Source of the DNA: Siphonodentalium dalli
Lineage: Eukaryota > Mollusca > Scaphopoda > Gadilida > Siphonodentaliidae
NCBI GenBank assembly: GCA_032622095.1
Contig: CP136064.1
Span: 258,705,863-258,769,862 of the forward strand
DNA: 64,000 bases
Direction of reading: 5' to 3'
Below are positions 46,985 through 57,989 of this stretch, one piece after another. Within the stretch, counting starts at the first letter, position 1. Every line of letters begins with the position of its first letter. A program made the translations under genes and the position numbers. A model generated the notes under the pieces. The model was given only the letters and a program-made list of their open reading frames with translations. It made no database searches and had not been told where the DNA came from.

Positions 46985-47215
46985 AACCTGTATATTTACA
47001 TCGGTATTTCATGTGCGTATATTTAAAACCTGTATACTGACATCGGTATGTTATTGATACCTGTATATAGATACCGGTATTTCGTGTACGTAGATATACA
47101 ACCTGTATATTGATATCGGTATTTCGTGTACGTATATAGATATAAAACCTGTATATTGATACCGGTATTTCGTGTACGTAGATATAAAACCTGTATATTG
47201 ATACCGGTATTTGAA
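46985..47215. repeat. Tandem repeat of about 41-47 bp, five to six units
   Basis: Units follow AAACCTGTATATTGATACCG then GTATTTCGTGTACGTAGATAT. The array lies between F2 and G2. A related single phrase 'gggatatttcgtgtatatag' is present at 48230-48250 beside F3, suggesting origin within the composite block. Confidence 0.8.
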
Positions 47216-47229
47216 AATGTTTGTATATA

Positions 47230-47530
47230 AATGTTTAAATTGTTTTAGGCCAGATTGTGACACATCTGATATAGTCACAATGAGAAGCACCAACAAGACC
47301 AAACATAGTATTCTCGATCTATCGACAATAGGCCAACACCAGCTTGTCACCGTATTCCTATCTACATATTGCGAAAGATGGAAAATGTGGGCCCGCTGTA
47401 TTTGCGTTTCTATTACCATTCACTGATCCCCGTATTCTGGTGTCGAACTGACAAATATACGATGAACAATATAGTTCTCCAAAATCCTACAAGGTTGATC
47501 TTGTTCATGTATTCCAGTTGAATCCATTTC
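47230..47530 (+). repeat. Family G, copy G2
   Basis: Contains 'ggccagattgtgacacatct', 'cattcactgatccccgtatt', 'ctggtgtcgaactgacaaat' and 'agttctccaaaatcctacaa', matching G1 and G3 in order. Confidence 0.6.
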
Positions 47531-47824
47531 ATGTATATACATAAATGGAGATTATCACCACATAAGGATGGATAAACGTGAACAACGGTGATCAGTTTCA
47601 AATTTAATGAAAGAATCGCCACAATTTCAAGAATAAATGTCGACGTCAGTCGGAAAATAGTTCCGGAGCCTCATTCTGATTCAGGGGCGCTTGGTATGGA
47701 ATCGAATCACAAAACCATCATCGAACAATAGTGGTATTTAGTGAAAATAATGACAGTCATATAATAATATATTAGTATTGCCCCTCTCCCTTGTTGGCCT
47801 ATACGTTGACAATGCTATATAGAT

Positions 47825-48170
47825 GGAATACTGCGAGAAAACGCCGCCAAGTGCACTGAACAATAAAGAGCGTTTATTGTTAGTCTGAACCTGATATGGC
47901 AAAAATAAAGAGCGTTTGTCTTACTCAGAGGGAAACATGGAAAACATTTGGAAATTGCTATGACTTTGGCAAGGCTTTCTTTTCATAGCATCTTTGTTTG
48001 TGACCTAAACATGATGTTCAACTTTGTATTTTTGGGACATACAATGCTCGTAGAACGGTTGTTAAAATATATTCATCTACCTATATCGATACCGGAAAAT
48101 TTTAAAGCGAATATTATTAAGATTTTGGAGCGCAAACCGCAATTTGGCTTTAAAGAGCGATTGTCTTATA
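47825..48170 (+). mobile_element. Family F, copy F3, with associated end segment
   Basis: Contains 'cctgatatggcaaaaataaa', 'gagcgtttg', 'aatgctcgtagaacggttgt', 'tatcgataccggaaaatttt' and 'ttttggagcgcaaaccgcaa', matching F1 and F2. Confidence 0.6.
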
Positions 48171-48289
48171 CGTCAGAAAACACGCAAACAGCTGGAAAAT
48201 TGTTGTCACTTTGGCAATGTTCCTTTCTGGGATATTTCGTGTATATAGTTTGTAGTAGCATATATACGTAGACATAATTAATGTGGACG

Positions 48290-48540
48290 TGCAAATGAGC
48301 AATGTCCGTTCACATGACCGTGAGACAAAATTAGTCAACACTAAAATAACCTGTACTGACCAGATTGGGACAAGCTGTTGAAATTCTATAGGAAACATAA
48401 CAAAATTATCCACATCTTGTGACAAGACGCCGTTCCCGCTGTGAAGTGTTTCCACCACCCACTGATCTCCGTGTTCTGGTGTCGAACTGACAAATACATG
48501 ATGAACAATATATAGTTCTCCCAAATCCTATAAGGTTGCA
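48290..48540 (+). repeat. Family G, copy G3 (empty site for the LINE tail)
   Basis: Contains 'gagcaatgtccgttcacatg', 'gaccagattgggacaagctg', 'ccaccacccactgatctccg' and 'gaacaatatatagttctccc'. It is uninterrupted where G1 carries the LINE tail. Confidence 0.65.
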
Positions 48541-48715
48541 AATATGCAAATCAATGCCAGATGGGATAGATCTGTAAAAACGCCGCCAAATGGGTGAAGG
48601 TAATTGTGAGTATGCGTTCGGCGGCGACTATTAGAATGATTGAGTTACTACCATCTAGCGTTGTGATAATCGCTTGATTCGCCACACGGGATGTAACGGA
48701 CTTACTGCACAAATC

Positions 48716-48770
48716 ATGGATGCCCGGGTTTTATGTTGTGTCTTCCTTCTTTCGGTTCTTTATCAAAAAG
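48716..48770 (+). CDS. Candidate first coding exon encoding a signal peptide
   Basis: ATG at 48716 in the context AAATCATGG opens 18 codons, MDARVLCCVFLLSVLYQK: one basic residue, then a hydrophobic core, a typical secretion signal. The exon ends AAAAAG before GTGAGT, a consensus splice donor, giving a phase-1 intron. Phase-1 introns just after the signal peptide are common in genes of modular extracellular proteins. Translation beyond the donor in genomic sequence soon stops. The next phase-compatible exon may be 49081-49215. No promoter motif was identified. It is the best hint of a host gene in the window but rests on short motifs. Confidence 0.35.
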
Positions 48771-49080
48771 GTGAGTTTGAAACTTTCTGGAAATTCGTGG
48801 ATTACTTGGATATTCATTATTAGAGTGTATATACTTTATTTCCGTTTGTTTGCGGCTAAAACTCGTGGAATAGTATAAGGATTTCCACTCTCGCTGACTT
48901 CTCGATTGCACGAAACGTGATTTCGTTGATATTGACAGATGTGAAGCCACCAGTGGATGTATTTCGGCTTAGTTAGATCGGTTTATAAATGCCTCCCGTC
49001 GAATAATATTCATAAGAGTTATTTTGTATGATAATATTTGTTTATTTTCTGATGTTTGGACCGTTTTTTCTTGAAAATAG

Positions 49081-49215
49081 GATCGTTTGAATTGTGTTGT
49101 AATTCCGTTTGTATCGGTTATGATGTGTATAATAATACCATGACCAATACAAGCGACAATATACAATGCATCTATTATGCTCTAAGCGTACATAAGTTTA
49201 TAAAAACTCCTGAAG
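49081..49215 (+). CDS. Candidate internal exon, cysteine-containing, PAN/apple-like
   Basis: A pyrimidine-rich tract and AAATAG acceptor precede 49081; GAAG before GTGGGC at 49215 can act as donor. Both borders are phase 1, so the exon (135 nt) is symmetric and compatible with the exon at 48716. It encodes SFELCCNSVCIGYDVYNN and, after a threonine-rich linker, QCIYYAL. The C-x(3)-C-x-G-Y-x-x-Y-N-N...C-x-Y pattern resembles the middle of PAN/apple domains, though the usual N-terminal half is missing. If unspliced at 49215 the frame ends at a TAA at 49254. A third possible exon is 49922-50024 (phase-1 acceptor after CTCCTCAG). All tentative. Confidence 0.25.
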
Positions 49216-49256
49216 GTGGGCGAACTTTATGCTTATCCCAAATTAACCAGTTTTAA

Positions 49257-50400
49257 CCATTGATAGTTAGTTATGTTACTGTCGTTGTTATTGGTATTGT
49301 ACCGATACTAGATAACATGGTCACACTTTGCAGGGGGTACATGTACTATGTGCTGCTCTGAACATAAATAGCTCGTTGCACTTCGTTATTTCGAACATTT
49401 TCACCATCTCTGCGACGCCCGTTATAATAAATTCACCGTTCGATATTTCGAAGCAACATGCATGCCTAAACCGAAAAAGAAAAAAAATATTGGACGACTA
49501 GATCCGAAAAACAAGGATCGAAGATAGAATATTGTCAATCATGGACATCATCTGGGATATACAAAGCATTTTCAAAAGGGGTTTTCTAAAGAGGGGCGCG
49601 TTACGAAATCGGGGGTTCGGGACCAAAAGTGGAAAATGTGTTCGGAAAAACAATAATCGCTCCTTGTATGATTATATGTACCGAATTCTGGTGACAAAGA
49701 AGGGTATGTTCTCCCCTACCCAGGTTGAGGAATTTAGTGATAGTACTATAGTATTCTTCCAGTACATATGTACCTGCCGTGTCATAATATTCAGTTTTCG
49801 TTAGCAAGTTTGTGCCATATTTTGAACTGTTATATACCAATCAATTTGAAAACTTAGCCATTTTCGTTAAGGAAGTCAAGTCACCAATTTTGAATGGGAA
49901 TTTCCATGAAAATCTCCTCAGAAAAAGTTACAGAGTGGCAAATATTTCTGGGTGTGACTTTGTACAGCATTGAAAATAATACATATTTATCTGGCGGTCG
50001 GCTTGCAATTTGTTCCATTAGAAGGTTGGTGTATTTATTTTTGAATTTTATATTGATTTTTCCAAAGTGGGTCAAGTGTTGTAATTCCAGAAACAATAAA
50101 CAAAAATTGACAATTGTCCATCCAAGCCAAGCCGCCAGATAAATGCTATGTTTGATTAATAATATGGCTGCTTTAGTTTTAAAAAAACCTGCTTCATATG
50201 TAACGTTTGCTGTGGAGATTTACAAGGAAAGCCCGATTCAAAATTGATCACTTGACCTCCTCCTTAAACTTGAAATCATCCAGCTCCCCAAAAATATAAC
50301 CACGACGACGATGTCAATTGGTCGATGTTTTTAATGATGATGGTGATGATTATCGAGATAATTGATTGGGACCCGATTTTTATTCAACTCGAAAGCATTA
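49257..50400. other. Unassigned region, possible intron or further exon
   Basis: Apart from the possible exon at 49922-50024 I recognise nothing. Frames at 49532-49804 and 49894-50142 lack motifs. Confidence 0.35.
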
Positions 50401-50530
50401 AGAGCGTTTCATTATAATATATTCCTGATAAAAATAAAGAGCGTTTGCTTCTGTGACTTTGACTATAACACATTACGCAGATACCATTTGTTGAGATTCA
50501 AAGAGGCAATGTCCGTTTAATTATAATGAT
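50400..50530. repeat. Relic of family F/G termini
   Basis: Contains 'aagagcgtttcatt', 'cctgataaaaataaagagcg' and 'ggcaatgtccgttt', the same blocks found at family F and G borders. Confidence 0.5.
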
Positions 50531-50708
50531 AAAACCATCATCGCAGTCTGGGCTAGACGAAGTTAGCGCGGGTTCTAACCCCAACATTAGAGAAAATTTC
50601 GGTTTTCAAGCGGGGACATCTCATTCCGATCATAACAAGATTTGTTCGCCGTTTCTTGCACATGTGAAGCAACTGTATAGCGATCGCCGTGTAAATATAG
50701 AAGGTCGA

Positions 50709-50841
50709 TGACGTCTCTAAACGAGATGTCTTTATCTCTTGGTCACAGTCGTTAGACGCTTTGTGTGATTGTCGACATTAAGCAACGTCGAACTCGGATA
50801 TTCCTGGGATGGGTGACCGGCTGGGGATTGCGGGTGTTGCC
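50709..50841 (+). ncRNA. 5S-rRNA-like unit 1 (chimeric 5S-derived sequence)
   Basis: The 3' half (from about 50788) reads AAGCAACGTCGAACTCGG, then TGGGATGGGTGACCGGCTGG and GGATTGCGGGTGTTGCC. This follows the 5S rRNA internal promoter order (A box, intermediate element, C box) with TGGATGGG-GACCG largely kept. The 5' half ('acgagatgtc..ttggtcacagtcgttagacgc') does not resemble 5S helix I or III but is shared with unit 2, so it is a real part of the unit. It could be a SINE3-type head, a 5S pseudogene or an uncharacterised RNA polymerase III transcript. No clear T-run terminator follows directly. Confidence 0.55.
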
Positions 50842-51019
50842 AAATTTCGATGCGACTTCCGCATTTCTCTCAGTCTCTCGCTCGGTTCTGTTACACCGGG
50901 GCTCGTCCGGCCCTCAAAGACGGTGTCATGATGCGAGGAGGACTCTGGTGAGATTAGGTGAATCTCAAAAAAGAACGGGGGGGGGGGGGTGTAGCAGTCG
51001 CGGTGGAATCACAAAAGGC

Positions 51020-51151
51020 TGACGACTTCTCTGAACGAGATGTCTAGATATCTTGGTCACAGTCGTTAGACGCTTTGTGTGATCAAGTCAAGCAACGTCG
51101 AGCTCGGTTAGCCCTTGGATGGGTGACCGACTGGGGATTGCGGGTGCTGCC
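51020..51151 (+). ncRNA. 5S-rRNA-like unit 2 (better preserved)
   Basis: Same layout as unit 1, 311 bp downstream in direct orientation. The internal promoter region is closer to canonical 5S: CAAGCAACGTCGAGCTCGGT, TAGCCCTTGGATGGGTGACC, GACTGGGGATTGCGGGTGCT. The 5' half differs from 5S but matches unit 1 ('ctgaacgagatgtct', 'tcttggtcacagtcgttaga', 'cgctttgtgtgat'). It is followed by a CT-rich microsatellite. The intact control region suggests it was transcribed recently by polymerase III. Confidence 0.6.
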
Positions 51152-51164
51152 GATGAGACAGACA

Positions 51165-51228
51165 CATCTCTCCCCTCTCTCTCTATCTATCTATCTCACA
51201 CCCTCTCTCTCTTTCTGGTACACAATTA
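51165..51228. repeat. CT-rich microsatellite
   Basis: (CTCT)n with interspersed 'ctatctatctatct' directly after the second 5S-like unit, possibly its degenerate tail. Confidence 0.8.
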
Positions 51229-52556
51229 ACAGACCAACCTGAGTCATCGTCTCCACAAATTCTGATAGTAATTATAAAATATAATATACTTAGGCATTCC
51301 AACACTATGTGTGGCTTTAACCTAATTTATAATAACACTTAATCATTGCCTGACAAGGACGAGCACTCCCACCCATCATTGTGTACTTTAAATCGAAAAA
51401 AAAACTCTGCAAGACTTTCCTTCCATCTGCGAAAGTTTTCAGCAGCTATATAAGAGATATTGGCTTGTCATTAGGGCAAGCTCCGGCGAGAGTTGATAAC
51501 ACAGCTGTTAAATCTTCCCTTGTTTTCTCACGCAGACTGTAATTTATAGGAGAAAGGTTTTTTTCTTCTTAGCTATGTTGGTCACCCATCTTGAAGGATC
51601 GTACTATTAATGACGTTAGCACGTGAACGCTATCTCATCTTGTGTGTGAACACGAGGTGCCTGTTAACTGTGGTACACACACGTGTGCTGTATATTTAGA
51701 TTAGCGTAAAATCATAGCGAAGGTTACCTTTGGTCTGTTTTCGACCTGATTAACCTCGACAGTTTTTTTTAAACGCTCTGCCGCTGTCTGGAATTGGGCG
51801 TTCGATTGAAAAATAGAGCCACCGCACGAAAACCACTTCTTTTCAACTTATCGCTTGGTGTGTGCTATGAAGGTTTTTCTGTTGAACCTAACAATTAAGA
51901 TTATTGCCCCACCGCCCCACGATATGACTAGTTCCACTAAAGCGACAATTGCACAGTCTAACCACATGCGTGTGATATAGCATCATTTCACAGTTGTACT
52001 GAGGTAAAGTGTACTCTAACCACTTACATGTGATATAGCATCAAACCACAGCAAAATCATGGCATATAGTTTCAGTTTCTCTGCCTCATGCACTATCTGA
52101 ATTATATTTCATTCTCAAAATTGACTTATGAACAATTTACGTATCTCATACCTTATACACTAAGGTATTATCTGCGGGCTATTGTGTCTGCTTATTGTTT
52201 TTGTTTTTTGTTTTTGTGTTTTTGTTTTTCTCTTATCTTTAATTTTGTTCTCTTATTATTGTTTTATTTTGTCTGTGGGTTTTATTTTTAGGAGCTTTAT
52301 CTGTGTCTCCTCTTTTCATGTAAATACCAGAACAGCTGTATATATACTCTCCTATGATGGAGGTCAATAAAACATCATATCGATAGGACTATAGTTTCAA
52401 GGACAAATTAAACATATCATGCATGTGTTCGCTTTACTGGTGATGGTCTATCGGGGTCGCTATCCTCGTGGACTTCTGTGAGCAGATTGGAACCTCTGGA
52501 AGTGATTGATTGCGAATGGGCGGATATTACATTTGTGTATGTTTCTGAAGGTATGT
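51229..52556. other. Mostly unassigned; small direct repeat and T-rich tract
   Basis: The phrase 'tctaaccac...tgtgatatagcatca' is duplicated at about 51957-51987 and 52014-52043. A pyrimidine-rich 'tttttgttttt' tract lies at 52190-52290. No gene recognised. Confidence 0.45.
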
Positions 52557-52560
52557 GCGA

Positions 52561-52622
52561 TAGAGAGAGAGAGGGAGAGAGAGGGAGAGAGAGAGAGAGA
52601 AAGAGAACGAGAGATATAGAGC
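52561..52622. repeat. (GA)n microsatellite
   Basis: Runs of 'gagagagagggagagaga'. Frames on both strands across it (RERER and SLSLS) are low-complexity artefacts. Confidence 0.9.
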
Positions 52623-54177
52623 AATATGTAGCAGAGATATATGGACAAAGATACGTATACATCAGAATTTATGGATGAACTCTTACAGTATAATGCACAG
52701 AAGCTGGAATCACTAAATCATGATATATGACTACTCGGGATAATCTCTACTCTAAAAAGGGCATAACAGTCAGTGATTCGAGCTTCTGTGGTATGATGTG
52801 TTCGTTGCTTCATACATGCATGAATAAATTATCTTTTCTTATCGAAATAGCCATGTTAAGATTGGCACACTCAGATGTCGCTCAACTCAGTCTAGATCAA
52901 GATTGAAAATCGGTCCCGATTTTTAAGCATACTGGGGATCGGACGCGCGCAAACCTCGTCTAGCTCAGACTGCGACGGTGGTATCTCCGACCTTTATTAA
53001 CCAGCACAGATACGAGGACATGGGATTTAAAAAGAAAGTCCTCTCATTGAGAGCTAAGCTACTTATCAGCATGGGTTCGAAGTGTGACACAGAACGGATC
53101 TACCGTTATTCCGAAATGTTGTATTAAACTATTCAGGTGCCAGAGAAAAGTCCAGAGAGGGGTATTTAATTTGATTTGGGTCAGTTAACAAAAGCATTAT
53201 ACAAGGAATCAGACCCTGAGTTAAAAAAATTACATACAATCCTTTATAAGATATAATGTTACATACATATGTAATTGATACCATATGAGAAACATTGTGT
53301 CACATACATGTATGAAACATTATGTAAGTATAAGATACAATCATATTTGATAGCTATAATGGATTTATCATTAATATGCCCCTACTGGTCACCAATGGCT
53401 AAGCATTTTTGTGATTTAAAAACATCCCAGAATATGATACATACACTAATTACATATATAAGCGATGCATACCATTGGAAGAACAACAAGGATGGGGACA
53501 TAAGTAATCACAGACATGGCATTTTCTGCTGTTGAAACTTTTGACCAATAAATTATGCTGGGATAACTATCAGAACAATTAGAACCTGTTTGGTCTGAAA
53601 TGTTTAACAGATGCTGTGCAAGGAACGAATCTTCTAACTGTTCAAATTTTGAACAACGTCGGGCTCCACGCCCCTGGTTGTTCAATAAGACACATATAGC
53701 ATCGAATCAAAGATACACAATTTTGACGAAAGTTGAGAGAGGGGTGAAACACCTCCAAACCTGTCCCCAGGAGATGGATCCCTCAGCGTATTAAGGATTG
53801 CAAGCAACTAAATAAATTATGCCCTTGGAATTTGTATAGGGAAACTCGAATCAGCATACAAAAATATGATAGCTGAATTGTGTATAATATCTTCGGTTTT
53901 TTATATGAACGAAAAAAGGACTTCATGGGCTATGTTAATTAAAAAGGACTTCATGGGCTATGTTAATTCCTCGACCATTTGTGTGGTTTTGTTCGTCAAG
54001 CGTCTACGTCGGTCGCCAAATTGTGTAGTGGGTGGGTGGGGTATTTTCGATTTATCTCCAGGAATAAGAATGGTTTGGCACCGTTTCTTTTTTGACAACT
54101 TATTTCCGATGTGGAGTTCAAAACTGTACAATATCTCAAGTTTTGGCTCAGTACCCTAATGAATCGTGGACATAGCT
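52623..54177. other. Unassigned region with one 27-bp tandem duplication
   Basis: 'aggacttcatgggctatgtt' plus 'aatt' occurs twice in tandem near 53917-53970. Otherwise no repeat or gene supported. Frames at 53275-53535 and 53866-54159 have no motif. Confidence 0.4.
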
Positions 54178-54285
54178 TAACGTGATGTGAAACACTCCGG
54201 TAGAGTGATCAAATAGAAATGGATAATAATCTTGCTCAAAGTAGTTATTTTTTTTACGAATATTAATCTAAATTGACAACACACA
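54178..54285 (+). repeat. Relic of the family M head
   Basis: 'taacgtgatgtgaaacactc' and the following 'ctcaaagtagtta' resemble 37810-37890 ('taaagtgatgtgaagcactc', 'ttcaaagcgttac'). Confidence 0.45.
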
Positions 54286-54301
54286 CCGTCATTCTTCTAT
54301 A

Positions 54302-54633
54302 TTAACCCTTTACCCAACAGAATGACCCTGTGCCAATGCATTCTCTTATATATGCGAGTCGACCATAGGTCGCCTCGCATATATAAGAGAATGCATTGGC
54401 TTAACACATTAAAAATTATAAAATTGTTAAAGAATGTAAGAAAAAATGGTAAAAAGTGTTAAAAAAAGATTTTTTTTAGGCCAATGCATTCTCTTATATA
54501 TGCGAGGCGACCTATGGTCGACTCGCATATACAAGAGAATGCATTGGCACAGGGCATAACTGTAACCATCACAATGTGGTCAATGAGCCGGTTCCAATGA
54601 TATCCATATTTGTATGGTTTTATTGAGACAGAC
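54302..54633 (+). mobile_element. Family A MITE, copy A4, right end truncated
   Basis: Starts TTAA-CCCTTTACCCAACA, with hairpins at 54333-54399 and 54481-54547. It follows A1 and A3 until 'tattgagacagacc', then diverges, so the last ~75 bp with the right terminus is missing. The second hairpin carries one 'atacaag' substitution. Confidence 0.8.
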
Positions 54634-54639
54634 CCAATT

Positions 54640-55280
54640 AGTTTATCGCAGATAGTTCAGTTCAGACGATGTTTTCCATGGAGTGGGACGGTCGATTTGC
54701 TTGATATTTTCGGCGATGTTAGTAGAACGTTACATTCCCCCAATTGGCATAGTGTCTGAATACTAACTTATCAGTTTAACGCACCCGAACAAGTCCTTTA
54801 TATGTCTTTAACCCTAATACAGAGACTGTCGTCTATGGGAAGCTATTTAGTTGATTGTAACTTATGTCGACACAAGGGCTATGGGCCATGCAGCATCTCA
54901 CCCTCTTGAGATGGAGCCCCGAAATTCCCGCACATCAATGTTTATGTCGACATCACGGATACCAGCGGGGTAGTCTAATTGATCGTTAGTCGGTCTGTAT
55001 ACACCGTTAAATCAAAGGTAATGAAATAACGCGCAGTGCCATAAAATCTGGATCTCAAACGGAGAAGACTAAACGCTTTCTCATCTTATTGTATGCGGTA
55101 TGCCACAGCTTGAAGAGGTCTGGCGCTGGAATGCAAGGGTTTCACCCACGCACGTGCGGTGGGGTAGAAGGATCAGATCCATGTGACCCGAGTTCGGCAG
55201 AATCTGAATAGATACCACCTATTTTGAGACATTTCATAGGGCTAAATACACACAAAGGCAAATATTTACCAGGCAAATTG
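54640..55280. other. Unassigned region
   Basis: No gene. Near 55150-55215 'gtggggtagaaggatcagat' and 'gacccgagttcggcagaatc' may be part of an older SINE. Confidence 0.35.
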
Positions 55281-55286
55281 GTCCCC

Positions 55287-55560
55287 CAGTGGCTCAGTTG
55301 GTAAGATGTATAGTGCATTGGCCAATATAAGTCGTTCAGGAATGGCGAAGCTTGTTTGGTGCTTACCGATAGGTGCGGGTAAGTGATCCACGCACATGTA
55401 GGGTAATCTGATTCGTGTATCTGGACGAGTTTGTCAGTTGCTTTCCGGGTGTCGGTGGTTTCAACATGCAGTGATGTGAGTTACCAGTGAAATTAATCCG
55501 TTGTGCGGTCTTTCGTCCACCCGTAAAACCGACAACGTCATTGTATGGCTAAGCGGCTGT
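55287..55560 (+). mobile_element. tRNA-derived SINE-like element
   Basis: 'CCAGTGGCTCAGTTGGTAAG' near 55288 contains a perfect polymerase III A box (TGGCTCAGTTGG) as in tRNA-derived SINE heads. A weak B-box-like 'cgttcaggaat' lies about 30 bp downstream. Further on, 'ttccgggtgtcggtggttt' and 'cccgtaaaaccgacaacgtc' resemble the conserved internal domain I recall from molluscan SINEs. The B box is poor, so it is probably inactive. It abuts family C copy C2. Confidence 0.45.
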
Positions 55561-55850
55561 ATCTGTCGGTTGTTTTTAATCACCTTAACATCACTCCAAG
55601 TTAATAATAGATCATTCCAATGTACACATTTCAAGTTAACTGACTGTGAGAATCAATTTAGCGTAGAAAGGGTCAATCAATACAGTACTGGGTGGATTTC
55701 TGTTTCGCCCCAAACAGTGCATTGGAATGGTCTAAATAATACTATAGGAAGCCGACCCATGCGCAGCCTAGCGCAGGGTCATCTTTGTTTTACCATTCAT
55801 TTAACTGTATATTCATATTACGCGGCTAAAAATTACGAAAACCATACCAA
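55561..55850 (+). mobile_element. Family C element relic, copy C2
   Basis: Matches 61080-61330: 'ttgtttttaatcaccttaac', 'aataatagatcattccaatg', 'gagaatcaatttagcgtaga', 'aagggtcaatcaatacagt' and 'gttttaccattcattt'. The left part with the 68-bp unit is missing. Confidence 0.65.
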
Positions 55851-55919
55851 AACAATCAATGGCAATTCGTCTTGGTGGTCCATCGTGTGCTAGAATATGA
55901 ACGACAAACTAGACTTAAT

Positions 55920-56035
55920 ATATATGTACAGCTCCATTTACTACATATATACATATGTAGTGAGTTATATTACACTCTGTGGGTGATATAACTCTATGTA
56001 GTGAGTCATATGTCACTTTGTGGGTGATATATAGT
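55920..56035. repeat. Imperfect tandem duplication
   Basis: 'atgtagtgagt.atat..cac' followed by 'tctgtgggtgatata' occurs twice at about 55955-55991 and 55997-56032. Confidence 0.6.
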
Positions 56036-56829
56036 GCAATCTTCCGCAAGATAACCTTCAACCTTACGGGAAGGATAATTCAAGCAAATACGCCAGGGCA
56101 ACCCATGGGCCCTGGTCACAAGTTCGGAGTCACTACAACTGTGGAACGCAGAGACATTTACTACATATAAGCCCAATGGCCAATACATCTAAATGTTGCT
56201 GTTGAGCGTGCACATTTCTCTGGCTTTTCATTATAACTGTATCTCTGATATTTCACCTCTTACGTACCGGGATCATCCAGTTTATGCACAATTACTCGGA
56301 ATTGCGCATCAAATATCTCATTTCTCCGCTTAGAGAAGAACGATGCCAGAAAATTCACCCATTTGCCTTTTGCTAAAGCTAAGGATATCCGGTTCTTGTG
56401 TCTGCATTACGACTGACGCGTAAACTGGGTCAGAAATGATTATTTATGGTTTATTTGGACCGTCGCTATCTTAGATTAACTCCGTGAAAGTTATATTCAA
56501 TTGGGCAATGTAAACAATCAAATAACGATTCTAAAGTAATTCTAGCTTCTTCCGGAATCACGAATCGGATCTGACCGACCTCACTTTATATTATTACTAT
56601 CGATCTGAGTGCAGCATCGATGTGAGCTTTGATTAATTCCCACCGATTTATCTTACATTATCACGGTAATCCACTTCGTGACTTTTCGTTTGGTGGATAA
56701 TCTGCATATCCATTGAATCTGAATCCCTTGCTGGACATCTGTATACGCGGCAGAGTCGAATTCTGACATGAATGCAACAGGACATATAGATCATGCCATA
56801 AATTTATACTTTAGCTATATGTAAGGGTT
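56036..56829. other. Unassigned region
   Basis: No repeat or gene recognised. Confidence 0.4.
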
Positions 56830-56914
56830 AGAGCACAATAATTGTTCTTTACCAGAAGCAATCGAGTCGAAGACGAGATTTATTCTGGTAAAGAACTATT
56901 CGCGTGCTCTTGAT
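56830..56914. repeat. Imperfect inverted repeat
   Basis: 'agagcacaataattgttctt' with 'taccagaa' pairs with 'ttctggtaaagaac...cgtgctct' around a loop of about 28 bp. Confidence 0.6.
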
Positions 56915-57224
56915 CGACTTAGAGCACAATTTATCCCACATAATGCAATCAACTGGAAATGTGCCGTTGAGCTTGTTTTGACCACGACGCACAATCCGTG
57001 CGCTGGCCGCCATTGGACACAATAGCCGGTTAGCCACGCCCAACAACGTGAGTAACATGAACTGATCGCCGTTGAATGTGAATAGATATGTCCGAAACAA
57101 CACGGACTGCATGGTCCCACTTTGAAGCGCCCGTGCGATTTGTCTGTTATGAGTTGCGTGTGCCCAACAATGGGATAATCACTTAACTATTCCTTCGCCA
57201 GCCTTGGGAATTGGTGTGCTTTAC

Positions 57225-57755
57225 CAAAAATCAGGGAACGATTGTAACAATGGGATTGTGCTCTTACCTTAGATATCATATTTCCACCAGTTCAAAACCT
57301 GGAAACTTTTTGATATTTCTGACCCGTTCTGACAGGGAATTTTATAACATTGAACAAACAAGTCAGGGAATATATATCTTTGTTAATACTTGCTCCTCAA
57401 TAATGAACTTCACAGAAGGGTTGTCCGAGGCCGAGAATGCATGATTTTTGTGACTTTTGTGAGCTAATATCGCAATAACCATTAAATTAATTACACGGGA
57501 GAATTTCCATAACTAAAAGCGACGCGAAGCAAAATCGCTCACAAAGTCACTTAAATCGTACAATTTCGAGTTGGGACCTTCATCTACATTGAAGTACATT
57601 ATTAAGGAACAGGTATTAACTAAGAGATATATTACCTGCGATGGTTCAATGTTATACTCTTTCCTGTCACAATATCAATACCTTCCCAGGTTTTGTATCG
57701 GTGGGAATTGATATCTACTGGGGTAGCTAGAACAGAGATTCATGACATGATATAT
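57225..57755. mobile_element. Family E element, copy E3, both arms
   Basis: The left arm (57275-57420: 'gttcaaaacctggaaacttt', 'ctgacagggaatttta', 'cagggaatatatatctttgt') and the right arm (57555-57755: 'gagttgggaccttcatctac', 'tacattattaaggaacaggt', 'cccaggttttgtatcggtgg', 'agagattcatgacatgat') are inverted relative to each other, as in E1. The centre is longer than in E1 by roughly 120 bp. Borders are approximate and no target duplication was resolved. Confidence 0.65.
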
Positions 57756-57989
57756 ACAGGACAGAGGTCTCGGTTTTCTACATTTTGGGACAAGAAGTTT
57801 GTTGCAAATAACCATGTTCTATATCATCGACAGTGATTCACACAACTCTTGTCAAAGTTCCAATGCAGTTAAGGACACAAACACATTCATTACTAGTATA
57901 TCACATCCACCTTTTTCGGATGCTATAAACTAATATCGATATTCAGTCAAGACATTTTTGCGAGTAACTTACACATTGAAGATCAATAC

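Noticed and set aside
52478-52678. Arginine/glutamate-rich frame over the GA repeat
   Set aside because: Low-complexity translation of a (GA)n microsatellite, open on both strands.
55287-55360. A true tRNA gene
   Set aside because: The A box is perfect, but the B box is poor and the sequence does not fold into a cloverleaf by eye. A SINE head fits better.
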